Shown in pieces: positions 17,045-25,946 of a stretch of 64,000 nt of DNA (positions within the stretch are counted from its first letter, which is position 1; every line of letters starts with the position of its first letter). The stretch covers positions 1,137,162 through 1,201,161 of the forward strand of contig NZ_QYAB01000001.1 of NCBI RefSeq assembly GCF_016758175.1, in the 5' to 3' direction. Under the pieces are notes generated by a model that worked only from the letters and a program-made list of their open reading frames with translations, made no database searches and had not been told where the DNA came from. Position numbers and translations under genes: made by a program. The DNA is from Leucobacter zeae (lineage in GTDB: Bacteria; Actinomycetota; Actinomycetes; Actinomycetales; Microbacteriaceae).

Positions 17045-18290
17045 CCTGCGCGCATGCGGCCTCGACGAGGTCGATCGCCGCGCCCTCGGCGCGCGACGCG
17101 CGCTGCCCGGACGCGCGCATCAGCTCGGGGAGCTCGTCGAGGCTCGCCCTGGCCCACTCGGGTACGGCGGATCCGTCGCAGAGCGCGAGGCAGATCGCGA
17201 GCCCCCAGCGATCCACCAGCCGGCGCAGCGGTGCGGTCACGTGCGCGTACGGCGCCGCGAGCGCGGCCTGGGTCGTGCGTTCGGGCGCTGTGCCGTCGAA
17301 GGGGGTGTAGCCCGCGCCGCGGAAGAGGGCGGTCGCGGCCTGCAGGATCTCGATGGATCCGTCCGCGGCCGGGTCGATCCCGCGCAGGTAGTCGCCGTAG
17401 CGGATGCCCTCGACCCACGGCATGCCGAGTGCAGCGACTCGTGCACGGAACGCGGCGAGTGCCTCCGCGCCGGGCTCAGGCATGGTGCGGAGGATCCCGA
17501 CGTCGCCCGCCAGCATGATCTCGGCGGCCGCCATTCCGGTGAGGAGGGAGAGCTGGGCGTTCCAATCCTCGACGGCGAGCGGACTCCGCCGCTCGATGCG
17601 GTACCCGTGATCGTCGTCGGGCACGACCTCCTCCTCGGGCATCGGCAGGCTCGCCCCGCCGCGCGCGTGCTCCTGCGCGATCCGGAGCTTCCCGATGACC
17701 TCGAGCAGTCCGAGCTGCTCGTCGGCGCGACCCGTGTCGATCGCCGTCTGCGCGCTCGCGTAATCGCGCTGCTCGCGGGAGCGGATGAGCGCTCGCTCCA
17801 GGCGCGCCGCGCGTTGCGACCCGTCGCCGTCGAGCTCGATGGTCCAGACGAGCGCCGGCCGGTCCTCGTCGGCGAGCAGCGAGGCGCGCCCCTCGCTGAG
17901 CGCCCGGGGATGGAGCGGGATCGATCCGTCCGGGAGGTAGATCGTCTGTCCGCGACGGCGGGCTTCCGCGTCGAGCGCGCCGCCGGCCGCGACGAACCCG
18001 GGGACGTCGGCGATCGCGTAGCGCACGGTGAAGCCGCGGCCGCTCCGTTCCAGGTGGAAGGCCTGGTCGAGGTCGCGCGAACCCGCGGGGTCGAGCGTCG
18101 TGAAGGGGAGGCCGCGCAGATCGAGATCCGGGGGGTTCGCGCGAGCGGACTCCGCCTCGGCGAGGGCTTCGCGGGAGAAGCCCGTGGGCAGGTCCAGGTC
18201 GCCGCGAAGCTCGCGCAGACGCGCTTCGAGCGCGGCGCGCTCGATCGCTGCCTCGGGATCGTGCGTCAGGGAGAGGTGCCGTCTGGGCAT
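17007..18290 (-). CDS. RNB-domain exoribonuclease (RNase II/R-like)
   Basis: 427 residues, shorter than RNase R because the cold-shock and S1 domains are missing. The catalytic RNB core begins with FTTLDPAGSRDLDQAFHLER, whose acidic residues correspond to the magnesium-binding aspartates of the family. Downstream are YAIADVPGFVAAGGALD, GQTIYLPDGSIPLHPRALSE and, near the C-terminus, YAHVTAPLRRLVDRW, the terminal family motif. It should degrade RNA 3' to 5'. Compact RNB proteins of this kind are common in actinobacteria. The ATG at 18290 follows a TAGGCT box by 6 nt. Confidence 0.9.
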   Translation of the reverse strand: MPRRHLSLTHDPEAAIERAALEARLRELRGDLDLPTGFSREALAEAESARANPPDLDLRGLPFTTLDPAGSRDLDQAFHLERSGRGFTVRYAIADVPGFVAAGGALDAEARRRGQTIYLPDGSIPLHPRALSEGRASLLADEDRPALVWTIELDGDGSQRAARLERALIRSREQRDYASAQTAIDTGRADEQLGLLEVIGKLRIAQEHARGGASLPMPEEEVVPDDDHGYRIERRSPLAVEDWNAQLSLLTGMAAAEIMLAGDVGILRTMPEPGAEALAAFRARVAALGMPWVEGIRYGDYLRGIDPAADGSIEILQAATALFRGAGYTPFDGTAPERTTQAALAAPYAHVTAPLRRLVDRWGLAICLALCDGSAVPEWARASLDELPELMRASGQRASRAEGAAIDLVEAACAQASEPLRAAPPRP

Positions 18291-18296
18291 GCCGAC

Positions 18297-18302
18297 AGCC
18301 TA
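18297..18302 (-). promoter_or_regulatory. -10 box TAGGCT, leaderless RNB gene start
   Basis: On the minus strand TAGGCT is followed by 6 nt and then the ATG at 18290, without a Shine-Dalgarno sequence. Confidence 0.5.
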
Positions 18303-18327
18303 TCCTCAGCGTCCGATCAGATGGGGT

Positions 18328-18357
18328 TTGCAGAACTATACATCGCGTGTATACGCT
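18328..18357 (+). promoter_or_regulatory. padR promoter with operator palindrome
   Basis: TTGCAG (18328-18333) and TACGCT (18352-18357) form a -35/-10 pair 18 nt apart, with ATG 6 nt further on. Between them, and touching the -10, is TATACATCGCGTGTATA (18337-18353), a perfect inverted repeat of six bases around a 5-nt centre. A PadR protein bound here would block its own promoter and so the whole ABC operon. Confidence 0.65.
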
Positions 18358-18363
18358 GGGTGT

Positions 18364-18897
18364 ATGAGCGGAATGAACAGTTCGAACGCGCTCCTCGGCA
18401 TTCTGGGGACGGGTCCCGGCTACGGCTACGACCTGAAGCACGATTACGATCGGCTCTTCGGAGCGGAGAAACCGCTGGCATTCGGCCAGGTCTATGCGAC
18501 CCTCGCCCGGCTGCTGAAACACGGGCTCATCGAGCTGCTCGGCGACGAGGCGGGCGGGGGCCCGGACCGCAAGCGCTACGAGATCACGCCAGCGGGGCGG
18601 GAGCGCGTCGCCGAGTGGCTGTTCTCGGTGGAGATCCCGTCCGCCTCGCTGCAGAGCGATCTCTTCGCCAAGACCGTCATCGCGCTGCTCCTCGACGACG
18701 ACGCCGAGCGCCTCCTCGACGCGCAGCGGTCGGGGCACATCGCGCGGATGCGCGACCTCACCCGGCGCAAGTCGGGTGCGGACCTCCCCACGGTGCTGCT
18801 CTGCGACCACGCGCTCTTCCATATCGAGGCCGACCTGCGCTGGATCGACCTCACTGCTGCGCGGCTCGGAGCACTCCGCGAGGAGGTGCGCGCATGA
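18364..18897 (+). CDS. PadR-family transcriptional regulator
   Basis: 177 residues. The winged helix-turn-helix occupies about 1-85: NALLGILGTGPGYGYDLKHD, FGQVYATLARLLKHGLIE and KRYEITPAGRERVAEW are classic PadR motifs. The C-terminal part (about 95-177) is helical and serves dimerisation, as in the Vir_act_alpha domain. Its stop overlaps the start of the ABC ATPase gene as ATGA, so regulator, ATPase and permease form one operon. Regulators in this arrangement often respond to the toxic compound pumped by the transporter, which is inference here. Confidence 0.92.
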   Translation: MSGMNSSNALLGILGTGPGYGYDLKHDYDRLFGAEKPLAFGQVYATLARLLKHGLIELLGDEAGGGPDRKRYEITPAGRERVAEWLFSVEIPSASLQSDLFAKTVIALLLDDDAERLLDAQRSGHIARMRDLTRRKSGADLPTVLLCDHALFHIEADLRWIDLTAARLGALREEVRA

Positions 18898-19580
18898 GCG
18901 CCGCTCTGCCCATCCTCAGCCTGCGCGGCGTGCGCAAGCGCTTCGGCCTCGACGTGGCGCTCGACGGGGTCGACCTCGATGTCCGGGCCGGCGAAGTGCT
19001 CGCCATCATGGGCCCCTCGGGCTCGGGCAAGTCGACGCTGCTGCACGTGCTGGCGGGGGTGCACACGCCCGACGAGGGCGAGGCGCGCTATCTCGACGCG
19101 CGAGTGAGCGAGCTGCGCGAGACCGATCGCGCGCGGCTGCGCCTCAGCGAGTTCGGCTTCGTGTTCCAGTTCGGCCAGCTGCTGCCCGATCTGACCGCGC
19201 TCGACAACGTCGCGCTGCCGCTGCTCATCGCGGGGCGGCCGCGTCGGCACGCGGCACGGCAGGCCAGGTCATGGCTCGAGCAGCTCGGATTGCTGGAGCA
19301 CGCCGGCAAGCGGCCGGGCGAGCTCTCGGGCGGCCAGGCCCAGCGCGTCGCGATCGCGCGGGCGCTCGTCACTGCGCCGCGCGTGGTCTTCGCCGACGAG
19401 CCGACGGGGTCGCTCGACTCGCTCACCTCGGAGCAGGTGATGACGACCCTGCTCGAACTGGCACGCGGATCGGGCACGACCGTGGTCATCGTCACGCACG
19501 ACGCGCGCGTCGCCGCGTATGCGGACCGCGAGGTCGTGGTGCGCGACGGGCGCGTCTCCGGCGTCGGGATCCTCGCATGA
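18894..19580 (+). CDS. ABC transporter ATP-binding protein (MacB/LolD type)
   Basis: 228 residues. Walker [10 protein letters not shown] (40-48), Q-loop region FGFVFQFGQLLPDLTALDN, signature [15 protein letters not shown], Walker B VVFADEPTGSLDS and the H-loop VIVTHD are all present. The sequence type, with a VFQFGQLLPDLT Q-loop and TGSLDS after Walker B, matches ATPases that pair with FtsX-like permeases (LolD, MacB, BceA). Start and stop overlap the padR gene and the permease gene by 4 bp each. Confidence 0.93.
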   Translation: MSAALPILSLRGVRKRFGLDVALDGVDLDVRAGEVLAIMGPSGSGKSTLLHVLAGVHTPDEGEARYLDARVSELRETDRARLRLSEFGFVFQFGQLLPDLTALDNVALPLLIAGRPRRHAARQARSWLEQLGLLEHAGKRPGELSGGQAQRVAIARALVTAPRVVFADEPTGSLDSLTSEQVMTTLLELARGSGTTVVIVTHDARVAAYADREVVVRDGRVSGVGILA

Positions 19581-21826
19581 ACGTGCTCGGGCTCGGCTGG
19601 CTGTTCGTGCGCACCGAGCGCGCCGGACGGGGCCGCCTCGTCGGGGTGTCCGTCGGCGTCGCTTTCGGGGTCGCACTCATGCTGCTCGTGATCGCGGCCT
19701 ACCACGGAATGGTGGAGCGCAACGAGCGATCGACCTGGACCTACATCGGCGGGGAGGCGGCGAGCCTCGAGACCACCGACCCGCTTCCCGACAACGCGGC
19801 GCTTGCCGTGTCGAGCGGACTCCAGGGGGCCTCGCCCGAGGTGTTCGACGGGCGCACGATCACCCGGGTCGACGTCGCCGCCTCACCCGGGACGACGCTG
19901 CGGATCCCCGGGGTCGACCGGATCCCGCGGCCGGGGGAGTTCGTCGCCTCGCCCGAGCTCGCGCGCCTCATCTCGGAGCACCCCGAGGATCAGCTCGGCG
20001 ATCGCTTCGGCACCGAGGTCGGCAGCATCGCGGACGTCGGGCTCGCGGGGCCCGACGCCCTCGTCGCGGTCGTCGGAGCCTCGGAGAAGCAGCTGGCCGG
20101 CCGGCTGGGGGTGCTGCGCGTCTCCGCTTTCGACTCCTTCGCCTTCCCGAGCGACTCCTACCGGATGATCTCCCTCATGGGAGGATTCGCGGTGCTCTTC
20201 CCCGTCGCCGTGCTCATCGTGATCCTGACCCGTCTCGGCCAGGCCGCCCGCGCGGAGCGCATCGCCACGATGCGGCTGATCGGAGCCCCGCCGGCCCGTC
20301 TCGCCGCGCTCGCCGCGGCCGAGATCGGTCTGCCGAGCCTCGTCGGGGCGTTCGCAGGGATCGGCGTCTTCTGGGCGCTGCGACCGGTCGCGGCGCAGGT
20401 GCCGGTCGAGGGGATGCGCTTCTTCACGGGCGACCTCGCGGTCACCGCGGGAACTCAGGTGCTCGTCGCTGCGGGGATGGCCGCGCTCGCGTGCGCCATC
20501 GCCTACGTCACGGCGATCCGGGCCGAGGTCGGTCCCCTCGGTGCGAGTCGCGAGCGATCGGAACGCCGTCCGCGTGCGATCGCGCTCCTCCCGCTCGCGC
20601 TGGGGGCGGTGCTGCTCGCGGCGGTGGTGCTCCTCCCCGTGGCGGGATGGTCGCTTCCGTACTCGGACGAGCTCCTGCTCGTCGGGTTCGTCCTCCTGAC
20701 GGCAGGCCTGCTCACGGCCGGGCCTTATCTCACCGAGCGGGTGAGCCGCGCGGGCGCGGCCAGAGGGGGGAGTCCATCCGCGGTACTCGCCCTGAACCGG
20801 ATCGTGCGGCATCCGCGCGCGACGTTCCGCGCCGTCAGCGGCATGGTGCTCGCGCTCTTCGTGGTCACCACGTTCGCGGTCGGCGCGACGACCGAGCGCG
20901 GCGCCGACTTCGTCGACGCGCCGGCGACGGAGCGCATCGCGCCCGACATGCTCATCGCCCGGCTCATGATGGCCGAGCCGGTCGCCCTCGCGGACATCCG
21001 CGAGCCGCTCGCGGCGCTGTCGGACGTACCGGGGGTCGTCGACGCGGTGCTCGTCTCGGCACCGCGCAGCGAGGAGACCGCTTCGGGGGAGTTCCGACAG
21101 TCGTTCGACGGCCTCGCCGTGTCGGCCGAGGGCGCGCAACAGCTCGGTGTCGTCGGATTCGACGCGGATCCCGAAGCGTCGTACTACGAGGTGACCGGCG
21201 ACTATCTCACGAACACGCAGTTCGCGTCCGGGGTCGCGCCCGCCCCGCGGCCCCTCCCCGTCGAGCAGGCAGCGGACTCCTATCCCGCGTTCGTGCTCGT
21301 GCGGACCGAGGGCGGCGTCGCCGCCACCGAGCGGGCGCGCACCGCGCTCGAAACGGTCGGGCTGCCGCTCGACATGGCCCCGACGACGCGCACCGAGGAC
21401 GCCGAGGTCGGCTCGTACCAGTGGGCCGCGAAGTATTCGGTGCTCGCGGGGATCGGAGTGCTGATCGCAGCGGCGATCTCGGCGATCTCGCTGGCGGTCT
21501 CGACCGCGTCGGGCATCATCGATCGCCGTCGCGTGCTGGGCCTGCTCCGTCTCACGGGGGCCCCTGCGCGGCTGGTACGCCGGATGCTGGTGGTCGAGAC
21601 GGCCGTGCCGCTGCTCGCGGTCATCGTGCCGAGCGTCGGGCTCGGCTGGCTGGCCGCTTGGGCGCTCGTCGCCGGGCTGTCGCAGGGGGAGCGGTCGGTA
21701 TCGGTGCCCGATCCGTGGGTGTTCGGCGTGCTCGCCGGGTGCCTCGCGCTCGTCGCGGCCGCGGTCGGCGTGGCGTTCGCCGCCTCCCGGCCGGGTCGCG
21801 GTGCGGCGCAGACGCGGTTCGAGTAG
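19577..21826 (+). CDS. FtsX-like ABC permease
   Basis: 749 residues. An N-terminal membrane helix (about 20-45) leads into an extracellular domain, then three helices at about 195-330 (FAVLFPVAVLIVILTRLGQA and following). After two more helices near 340-385 there is a second FtsX-like module with an external domain (about 450-610) and three last helices (about 620-749). This ten-helix layout is like the BceB/MacB-type permeases that act on peptides or lipoproteins. It forms the transporter with the ATPase encoded just before it, under PadR control. The substrate is unknown. Confidence 0.88.
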   Translation: MNVLGLGWLFVRTERAGRGRLVGVSVGVAFGVALMLLVIAAYHGMVERNERSTWTYIGGEAASLETTDPLPDNAALAVSSGLQGASPEVFDGRTITRVDVAASPGTTLRIPGVDRIPRPGEFVASPELARLISEHPEDQLGDRFGTEVGSIADVGLAGPDALVAVVGASEKQLAGRLGVLRVSAFDSFAFPSDSYRMISLMGGFAVLFPVAVLIVILTRLGQAARAERIATMRLIGAPPARLAALAAAEIGLPSLVGAFAGIGVFWALRPVAAQVPVEGMRFFTGDLAVTAGTQVLVAAGMAALACAIAYVTAIRAEVGPLGASRERSERRPRAIALLPLALGAVLLAAVVLLPVAGWSLPYSDELLLVGFVLLTAGLLTAGPYLTERVSRAGAARGGSPSAVLALNRIVRHPRATFRAVSGMVLALFVVTTFAVGATTERGADFVDAPATERIAPDMLIARLMMAEPVALADIREPLAALSDVPGVVDAVLVSAPRSEETASGEFRQSFDGLAVSAEGAQQLGVVGFDADPEASYYEVTGDYLTNTQFASGVAPAPRPLPVEQAADSYPAFVLVRTEGGVAATERARTALETVGLPLDMAPTTRTEDAEVGSYQWAAKYSVLAGIGVLIAAAISAISLAVSTASGIIDRRRVLGLLRLTGAPARLVRRMLVVETAVPLLAVIVPSVGLGWLAAWALVAGLSQGERSVSVPDPWVFGVLAGCLALVAAAVGVAFAASRPGRGAAQTRFE

Positions 21827-21833
21827 GCGCTCG

Positions 21834-21839
21834 TAGACT
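21834..21839 (+). promoter_or_regulatory. -10 box TAGACT, leaderless LOG gene start
   Basis: TAGACT is 6 nt upstream of the GTG at 21846, without a Shine-Dalgarno sequence, 8 bp after the permease stop. Confidence 0.5.
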
Positions 21840-21845
21840 GAGGCC

Positions 21846-22934
21846 GTGAGCGCGAACGCAGACCCCCGGACCGAAGACCCCCGCATCGCCGAGGCGCTCG
21901 ACGAAGCCATCGCGTCGGCCGGGATCCGCGAGCAGCGCGCGCTGGTCTCGCGGATCCTGGCCACCGGCATCGGCCTGGGCCAGGACGAGACCTCCCGCCT
22001 CGATCTCAAGATCACCGCGGCGGCCGTGGAGGAGATGCGAGCGGCCTTCCGGCTCTTCGCTCCCTACCGCGGCACGCCCAAGGTGACGATCTTCGGCTCG
22101 GCCAGGACCCGTGCCCAGGATCCGCTCTGGCTCAGCGCCGAGGCGGCGGCCCGCGGCCTCGGGCGGCTCGGCTGGATGGTGGTCACGGGCGCCGGCCCGG
22201 GGATCATGGAGGCCGCCGCGACCGGGGCCGGCCCCGAGCGCTCCCTGGGCGTCTCGATCCGGCTGCCCTTCGAGGAGACGACGCTCTCCGGCGCGGCGGA
22301 CTCCGATCGTCGCGTCGAGATGAAGTACTTCTTCACGCGCAAGCTCATGCTCGTGAAGGAGTCGAGCGGGTTCATCTGCCTGCCGGGCGGTTTCGGCACG
22401 ATGGACGAGACCTTCGAACTGCTGACGCTCCAGCAGACGGGCAAGATGGAGCCGATGCCGATCGTGCTGCTCGACCGGGTCGGGGGCACCTACTGGCAGG
22501 CGCTCGCCCGGTTCGTCACCGAGGAGCTCGCGGGGGCCGGCCTCGTTTCGGTGACCGACCTCGACCGCGTCGTGGTGACCGATTCGCCCGACGTCGCGAT
22601 CGAGGCCGTCGCCGGGTTCTGGCGGAACTACGACTCGCTGCGCTGGTCCGGGGACCGGCTGGTCATGCGGGTGCGCGCCGAACCGACCGACGCCGAGATC
22701 GCGGACCTGAATACGCGATTCTCGGGGCTGTGCGCTTCGGGCGCGATCGAGCGCACGGAGCCGCTGCCCGAGGAGGTCGCGGGCGGGGACCGCCTCGACC
22801 TCCCGCGCATCGTGTTCACGCCGCGGCGCCAGGCCGTGGGCGACCTCTACCGCCTCATCGGCGCACTGAACGACCTCGAGAGCGCGCCGGCTGCGACCGT
22901 CGTGCTCCCGCGCTCCGAGGACGCGGCGGAGTAG
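21846..22934 (+). CDS. LOG-family (Rossmann fold nucleotide-binding) protein
   Basis: 362 residues, GTG start. The lysine-decarboxylase-like LOG fold spans about 75-260, with IFGSARTRAQDPLW, GWMVVTGAGPGIMEAAATGA and the hallmark PGGFGTMDETFELLTLQQTGK. LOG proteins release the base from cytokinin-type nucleoside monophosphates; several bacterial relatives are general nucleotide phosphoribohydrolases. The C-terminal extension (about 265-362) has no motif I recognise. It has its own leaderless promoter directly after the ABC operon and ends 5 bp before the AAA ATPase gene. Confidence 0.88.
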   Translation: MSANADPRTEDPRIAEALDEAIASAGIREQRALVSRILATGIGLGQDETSRLDLKITAAAVEEMRAAFRLFAPYRGTPKVTIFGSARTRAQDPLWLSAEAAARGLGRLGWMVVTGAGPGIMEAAATGAGPERSLGVSIRLPFEETTLSGAADSDRRVEMKYFFTRKLMLVKESSGFICLPGGFGTMDETFELLTLQQTGKMEPMPIVLLDRVGGTYWQALARFVTEELAGAGLVSVTDLDRVVVTDSPDVAIEAVAGFWRNYDSLRWSGDRLVMRVRAEPTDAEIADLNTRFSGLCASGAIERTEPLPEEVAGGDRLDLPRIVFTPRRQAVGDLYRLIGALNDLESAPAATVVLPRSEDAAE

Positions 22935-22939
22935 CTCCG

Positions 22940-23653
22940 GTGGCGGGCTTCAGCACCCTGCCGGTGCGTCGCATCGAACGCGACCCCGGCGCGGCCATCG
23001 GCGCCGACGAGTGGTTCGCGCGGATCCCCGCGGTGCGGCAGCTGCTGGACGAGGGGCTGGAGCCGGGGCCGCTGACGATCTTCACCGGGGAGAACGGGTC
23101 GGGCAAGTCCACGGTGGTCGAAGCGATCGCCGCCTGCTACGGGCTCAACCCCGAGGGCGGCACGCACCATGCGATGCACCGCACCCAGTTCACGGAGTCG
23201 CCGCTGCACGGGCAGCTGCGGATGGTGCGGAGCATGGGCTCGTCGCGTCGCGGCGTCTTCCTGCGCGGGGAGACGATGTTCGAGCACCTCGGATACCTCG
23301 AATCGATCGATTCGCCCGGGCTGCTCAACCATCAGAGCCACGGCGAATCGCTCATCGAGTACTTCTCGAGCCGCTCGGGCATCGCGGGGCTGTGGGTGCT
23401 CGATGAGCCCGAGGCCGGGCTCTCGTTCTCGAGCTGCTTCTCATTGATCCTCCACCTCAAGACTCTGATCGCCGAGGGCTCGCAGGTGATCCTCTCGACG
23501 CACTCGCCGGTGCTCGCCGCGATGCCGGGGGCCGAGATCTACGAGTTCGGGGAGCACGGCATGCGGCCCACCGCCTACGACGACCTCGACATGGTGCAGA
23601 ACTGGCGGCTCTTCCTCGACGCCCCGGAGCGGTATCTCCGCCACCTGGACTAG
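22940..23653 (+). CDS. Small AAA-family ATPase (SMC/RecF-like)
   Basis: 237 residues. A Walker A loop FTGENGSGKSTVVEAIAACYGL at the N-terminal third, WVLDEPEAGLSFSSC as Walker B and ILSTHSPVLAAMPGAEIYEF as the switch region identify an SMC/ABC-type head without a coiled-coil insertion. Proteins of this kind occur widely as single genes and their role is unclear; a DNA or RNA maintenance task is often assumed. GTG at 22940 is preceded by GGAG at a normal distance. It is probably cotranscribed with the LOG gene 5 bp upstream. Confidence 0.85.
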   Translation: MAGFSTLPVRRIERDPGAAIGADEWFARIPAVRQLLDEGLEPGPLTIFTGENGSGKSTVVEAIAACYGLNPEGGTHHAMHRTQFTESPLHGQLRMVRSMGSSRRGVFLRGETMFEHLGYLESIDSPGLLNHQSHGESLIEYFSSRSGIAGLWVLDEPEAGLSFSSCFSLILHLKTLIAEGSQVILSTHSPVLAAMPGAEIYEFGEHGMRPTAYDDLDMVQNWRLFLDAPERYLRHLD

Positions 23654-23745
23654 GGCCGCGGTGGCGGCGCGGCGCGTTCGACCGGCCCTCGCGCGAGGAA
23701 GTCACCGACCGCGACCGCCGGGTCGCCGCCCGTTCGGGCACCCGC

Positions 23746-23751
23746 TACTGT
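23746..23751 (+). promoter_or_regulatory. -10 box TACTGT before amidase gene
   Basis: TACTGT is 7 nt upstream of the GTG at 23759, with no Shine-Dalgarno sequence. This favours that GTG over the in-frame GTG codons at 23750 and 23753, which overlap or abut the box. Confidence 0.45.
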
Positions 23752-23758
23752 GGTGCGG

Positions 23759-24922
23759 GTGAGCGGAACGGCTGCGCCTGCGGGCATCGTGATCACTGAG
23801 CTGTCGGACGTCGAGACCGGCGACGGTGCTCTGAGCGGGCTGCGTCTCGCGGTGAAGGACAACATCGACGTCGCGGGTGCGCCCACGACGAGCGGTTCCC
23901 GCATCTGCGGACACGAAGCGGCACTGGAGACCGCGCCGACGGTTGCCGCACTCGCGCGCGCGGGCGCGGAGCCCGTCGCCAAGGTCAACCTGCACGAGTT
24001 CGCCTACGGGGTGAGCAGCGACAACCCCTGGCACGGCCGGGTGCCGAACCCGCGATACCCCGGTCGTGTTCCCGGCGGCTCATCCGGAGGCAGCGCGGCG
24101 GCGGTCGCGGCGGGCCTCGCCGAGCTCGCGCTAGGCACCGACACGGCCGGATCCATCCGCATTCCCGCCGCGTGCACGGGCATCGTGGGGCTGCGCCCGC
24201 GCAACGGGGCGCTCGACCTCGCCGGCGTGCAGCCGCTCTGCCCCTCGTTCGACACGGTAGGGCCGATGGCGGCGAGCGTCGCGCTCGTCGCCTCGGCCTG
24301 GCGGGTGCTCGCCGCAGATGCCCCGGGGCTTCTCGCGCCGGTGCCTGGCGACGGACGAGCATCCACCGCCGGAGTGCGAGCCGCGCGCGTGGGCGTCTGC
24401 GGCGATCCATCCCCGAGCGCGCTACGGCTCCTCGGAGACCTCGGGGTGGAGGCCGTGCCGCTCGCGCTGCCGCTCTCCGAGATCGAGGAGGCGTTCTGGC
24501 CGGCGTTCCGAGCCGAGATCGCGCGCGTGCACCAGGTGAGCTTTCCGCGGTTGGCCGATGAGTACGACCCGAACGTGGCCGCGAAGCTGGCGGGGACGCA
24601 GGGGATCTCCGTGGAGCGCTACCGGGAGAGCCGCGGTCGGCTCGCCGTTCTGCGGCACGACACGCTCGAGAACTGGGACCGGCTCGAAGTGGACGCCGTG
24701 ATCAGCCCGGTTCTCGGGATCCCGCTGCCCCGCGTCGGCGACCGCGAGGAGGACTACCGGGATCTGCTCGGGCGCTACGCGGTTCCCGCCTCGGCACTCG
24801 ACCTCGCCGCGCTCGCGATCGGCGACCTGCAGATCACCGCCCGTACCGAACACGAGGCGCTCGCCTGGGGAGCCGCGCTCGAGGGGGCCGGGCTCACTCC
24901 GGTACCCCCGCCTCTCGGCTGA
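23759..24922 (+). CDS. Amidase-signature family hydrolase
   Basis: 387 residues. The Ser-cisSer-Lys triad is readable: Lys33 in LAVKDNIDVAG, Ser108 in RVPGGSSGGSAAAVAAG, and nucleophile Ser132 in LGTDTAGSIRIPAACTG, with the 24-residue spacing usual between the serines. It hydrolyses an amide bond; the substrate is unknown. At 387 residues it is on the short side of the family. It converges on a LysR gene with a 29-bp overlap at the ends. Its proximity to the amidohydrolase/ABC operon suggests, but does not prove, a role in the same pathway. Confidence 0.88.
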   Translation: MSGTAAPAGIVITELSDVETGDGALSGLRLAVKDNIDVAGAPTTSGSRICGHEAALETAPTVAALARAGAEPVAKVNLHEFAYGVSSDNPWHGRVPNPRYPGRVPGGSSGGSAAAVAAGLAELALGTDTAGSIRIPAACTGIVGLRPRNGALDLAGVQPLCPSFDTVGPMAASVALVASAWRVLAADAPGLLAPVPGDGRASTAGVRAARVGVCGDPSPSALRLLGDLGVEAVPLALPLSEIEEAFWPAFRAEIARVHQVSFPRLADEYDPNVAAKLAGTQGISVERYRESRGRLAVLRHDTLENWDRLEVDAVISPVLGIPLPRVGDREEDYRDLLGRYAVPASALDLAALAIGDLQITARTEHEALAWGAALEGAGLTPVPPPLG

Positions 24923-25811
24923 TCGCTTCGCGCAGCCGCCTCACGAGGCGCTGCGCGGGTTGCTGCGGCGCGCGCCTCGAGACGAGGGCCCACACGCGGC
25001 GCGAGAGCGCGAGCTCTGGTACGTCGAGGACGCGCACCCCGGGCGGGAGGTCGCCGAGCGCGACCTCGGGCATGAAGGAGGCGGCATACCCGCTGCGGAT
25101 GAGCTGCAGTGCGACTCTGAAGTCGTCGCAACGGGCGACGACTCTGGGGCGCAGCCCGCGGGCGGAGAACGCGCTCTCGATCTCGGCGATATCGCTCGAG
25201 CCGGGGTGGTGCAGGATCCACGGCCTGCCCGTGAGCTGCGCCGCGCTCACCGGGCCGTGCCGGTGCAGATCCCAGCTCTCGGGTGCCGCGACGCGGTAGC
25301 GATCTTCGCCGAGGTACTCCGGGCGCACGGAGTCGGGCCACGACAGCCCGCTCTCGCCGACCTGGTAGACGAGCGACACGTCCACCTCCTCGCCGTTGCG
25401 AAGGGCCTGGATGGCATGGGAGGGATCGCGTACGGTGAGGCGCACCCCCAGCTGCGGTTCGTCGACGAGCTGCTTGGCCAGGAGATCGGGGAACAGTCGG
25501 TGAGCGAGGCTGGCGTAGATGCTGACGCGCAGCTCTTCGCGGGTATCGAGCCCGGCACCGGACGCCGCTTCGAGCAGCGTATCGAGGTCTGCGAGCACGA
25601 CGATCGCGTGCTGCGCCATGACCTCTGCGGCCTGCGTGGGCCGAGCGCTGCGCGCCGTGCGCTCGAACAGTCGGACACCGGACTCGTGCTCCAGCGCCGC
25701 CATCTGCTGAGAGACCGCGGACGGCGTATACCCGAGCCGGTTGGCGGCCCCTGCGAATGAGCCCAAGCGGACGACCTCGAGCAGCGTCCGCAGGTGGATC
25801 GGATTGAGCAT
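24894..25811 (-). CDS. LysR-family transcriptional regulator
   Basis: 305 residues. The helix-turn-helix is at 1-60 (MLNPIHLRTLLEVVRLGSFA, GYTPSAVSQQMAALEHESGV, RLFERT). The effector domain follows, with ELRVSIYASLAHRLFPDLL at its start. The ATG at 25811 gives the standard LysR N-terminus. It diverges from the amidohydrolase-ABC operon, and the gap holds two copies of a candidate LysR box. It most likely controls that operon and itself, with an inducer related to the transported compound. Confidence 0.9.
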   Translation of the reverse strand: MLNPIHLRTLLEVVRLGSFAGAANRLGYTPSAVSQQMAALEHESGVRLFERTARSARPTQAAEVMAQHAIVVLADLDTLLEAASGAGLDTREELRVSIYASLAHRLFPDLLAKQLVDEPQLGVRLTVRDPSHAIQALRNGEEVDVSLVYQVGESGLSWPDSVRPEYLGEDRYRVAAPESWDLHRHGPVSAAQLTGRPWILHHPGSSDIAEIESAFSARGLRPRVVARCDDFRVALQLIRSGYAASFMPEVALGDLPPGVRVLDVPELALSRRVWALVSRRAPQQPAQRLVRRLREAISREAGVPE

Positions 25812-25832
25812 GATGACCCCCGATGGTGAGAA

Positions 25833-25851
25833 GCATAAGTGTTGCTGATGC
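25833..25851. promoter_or_regulatory. LysR-type box, copy 1 (GCAT-N11-ATGC)
   Basis: GCATAAGTGTTGCTGATGC is a palindrome with the T-N11-A arrangement of LysR operators. It lies 22 bp upstream of the LysR start. The inner TAAGTGTTGCTGATG recurs 111 bp away at the operon start. Confidence 0.55.
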
Positions 25852-25946
25852 TCAGCGTATCGGATTCGCGGAGCCTCGGGGTGGAAGGGCGGCTGCTGTC
25901 TGCCATAGCCTGAGCGTGGTACGGCTTCGAAGGCGATGCGAAAGGG

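Noticed and set aside
21815-21830. tRNA T-loop-like GGTTCGAG
   Set aside because: It is the end of the permease coding frame and no acceptor or anticodon stems surround it. No tRNA was found anywhere in the window.
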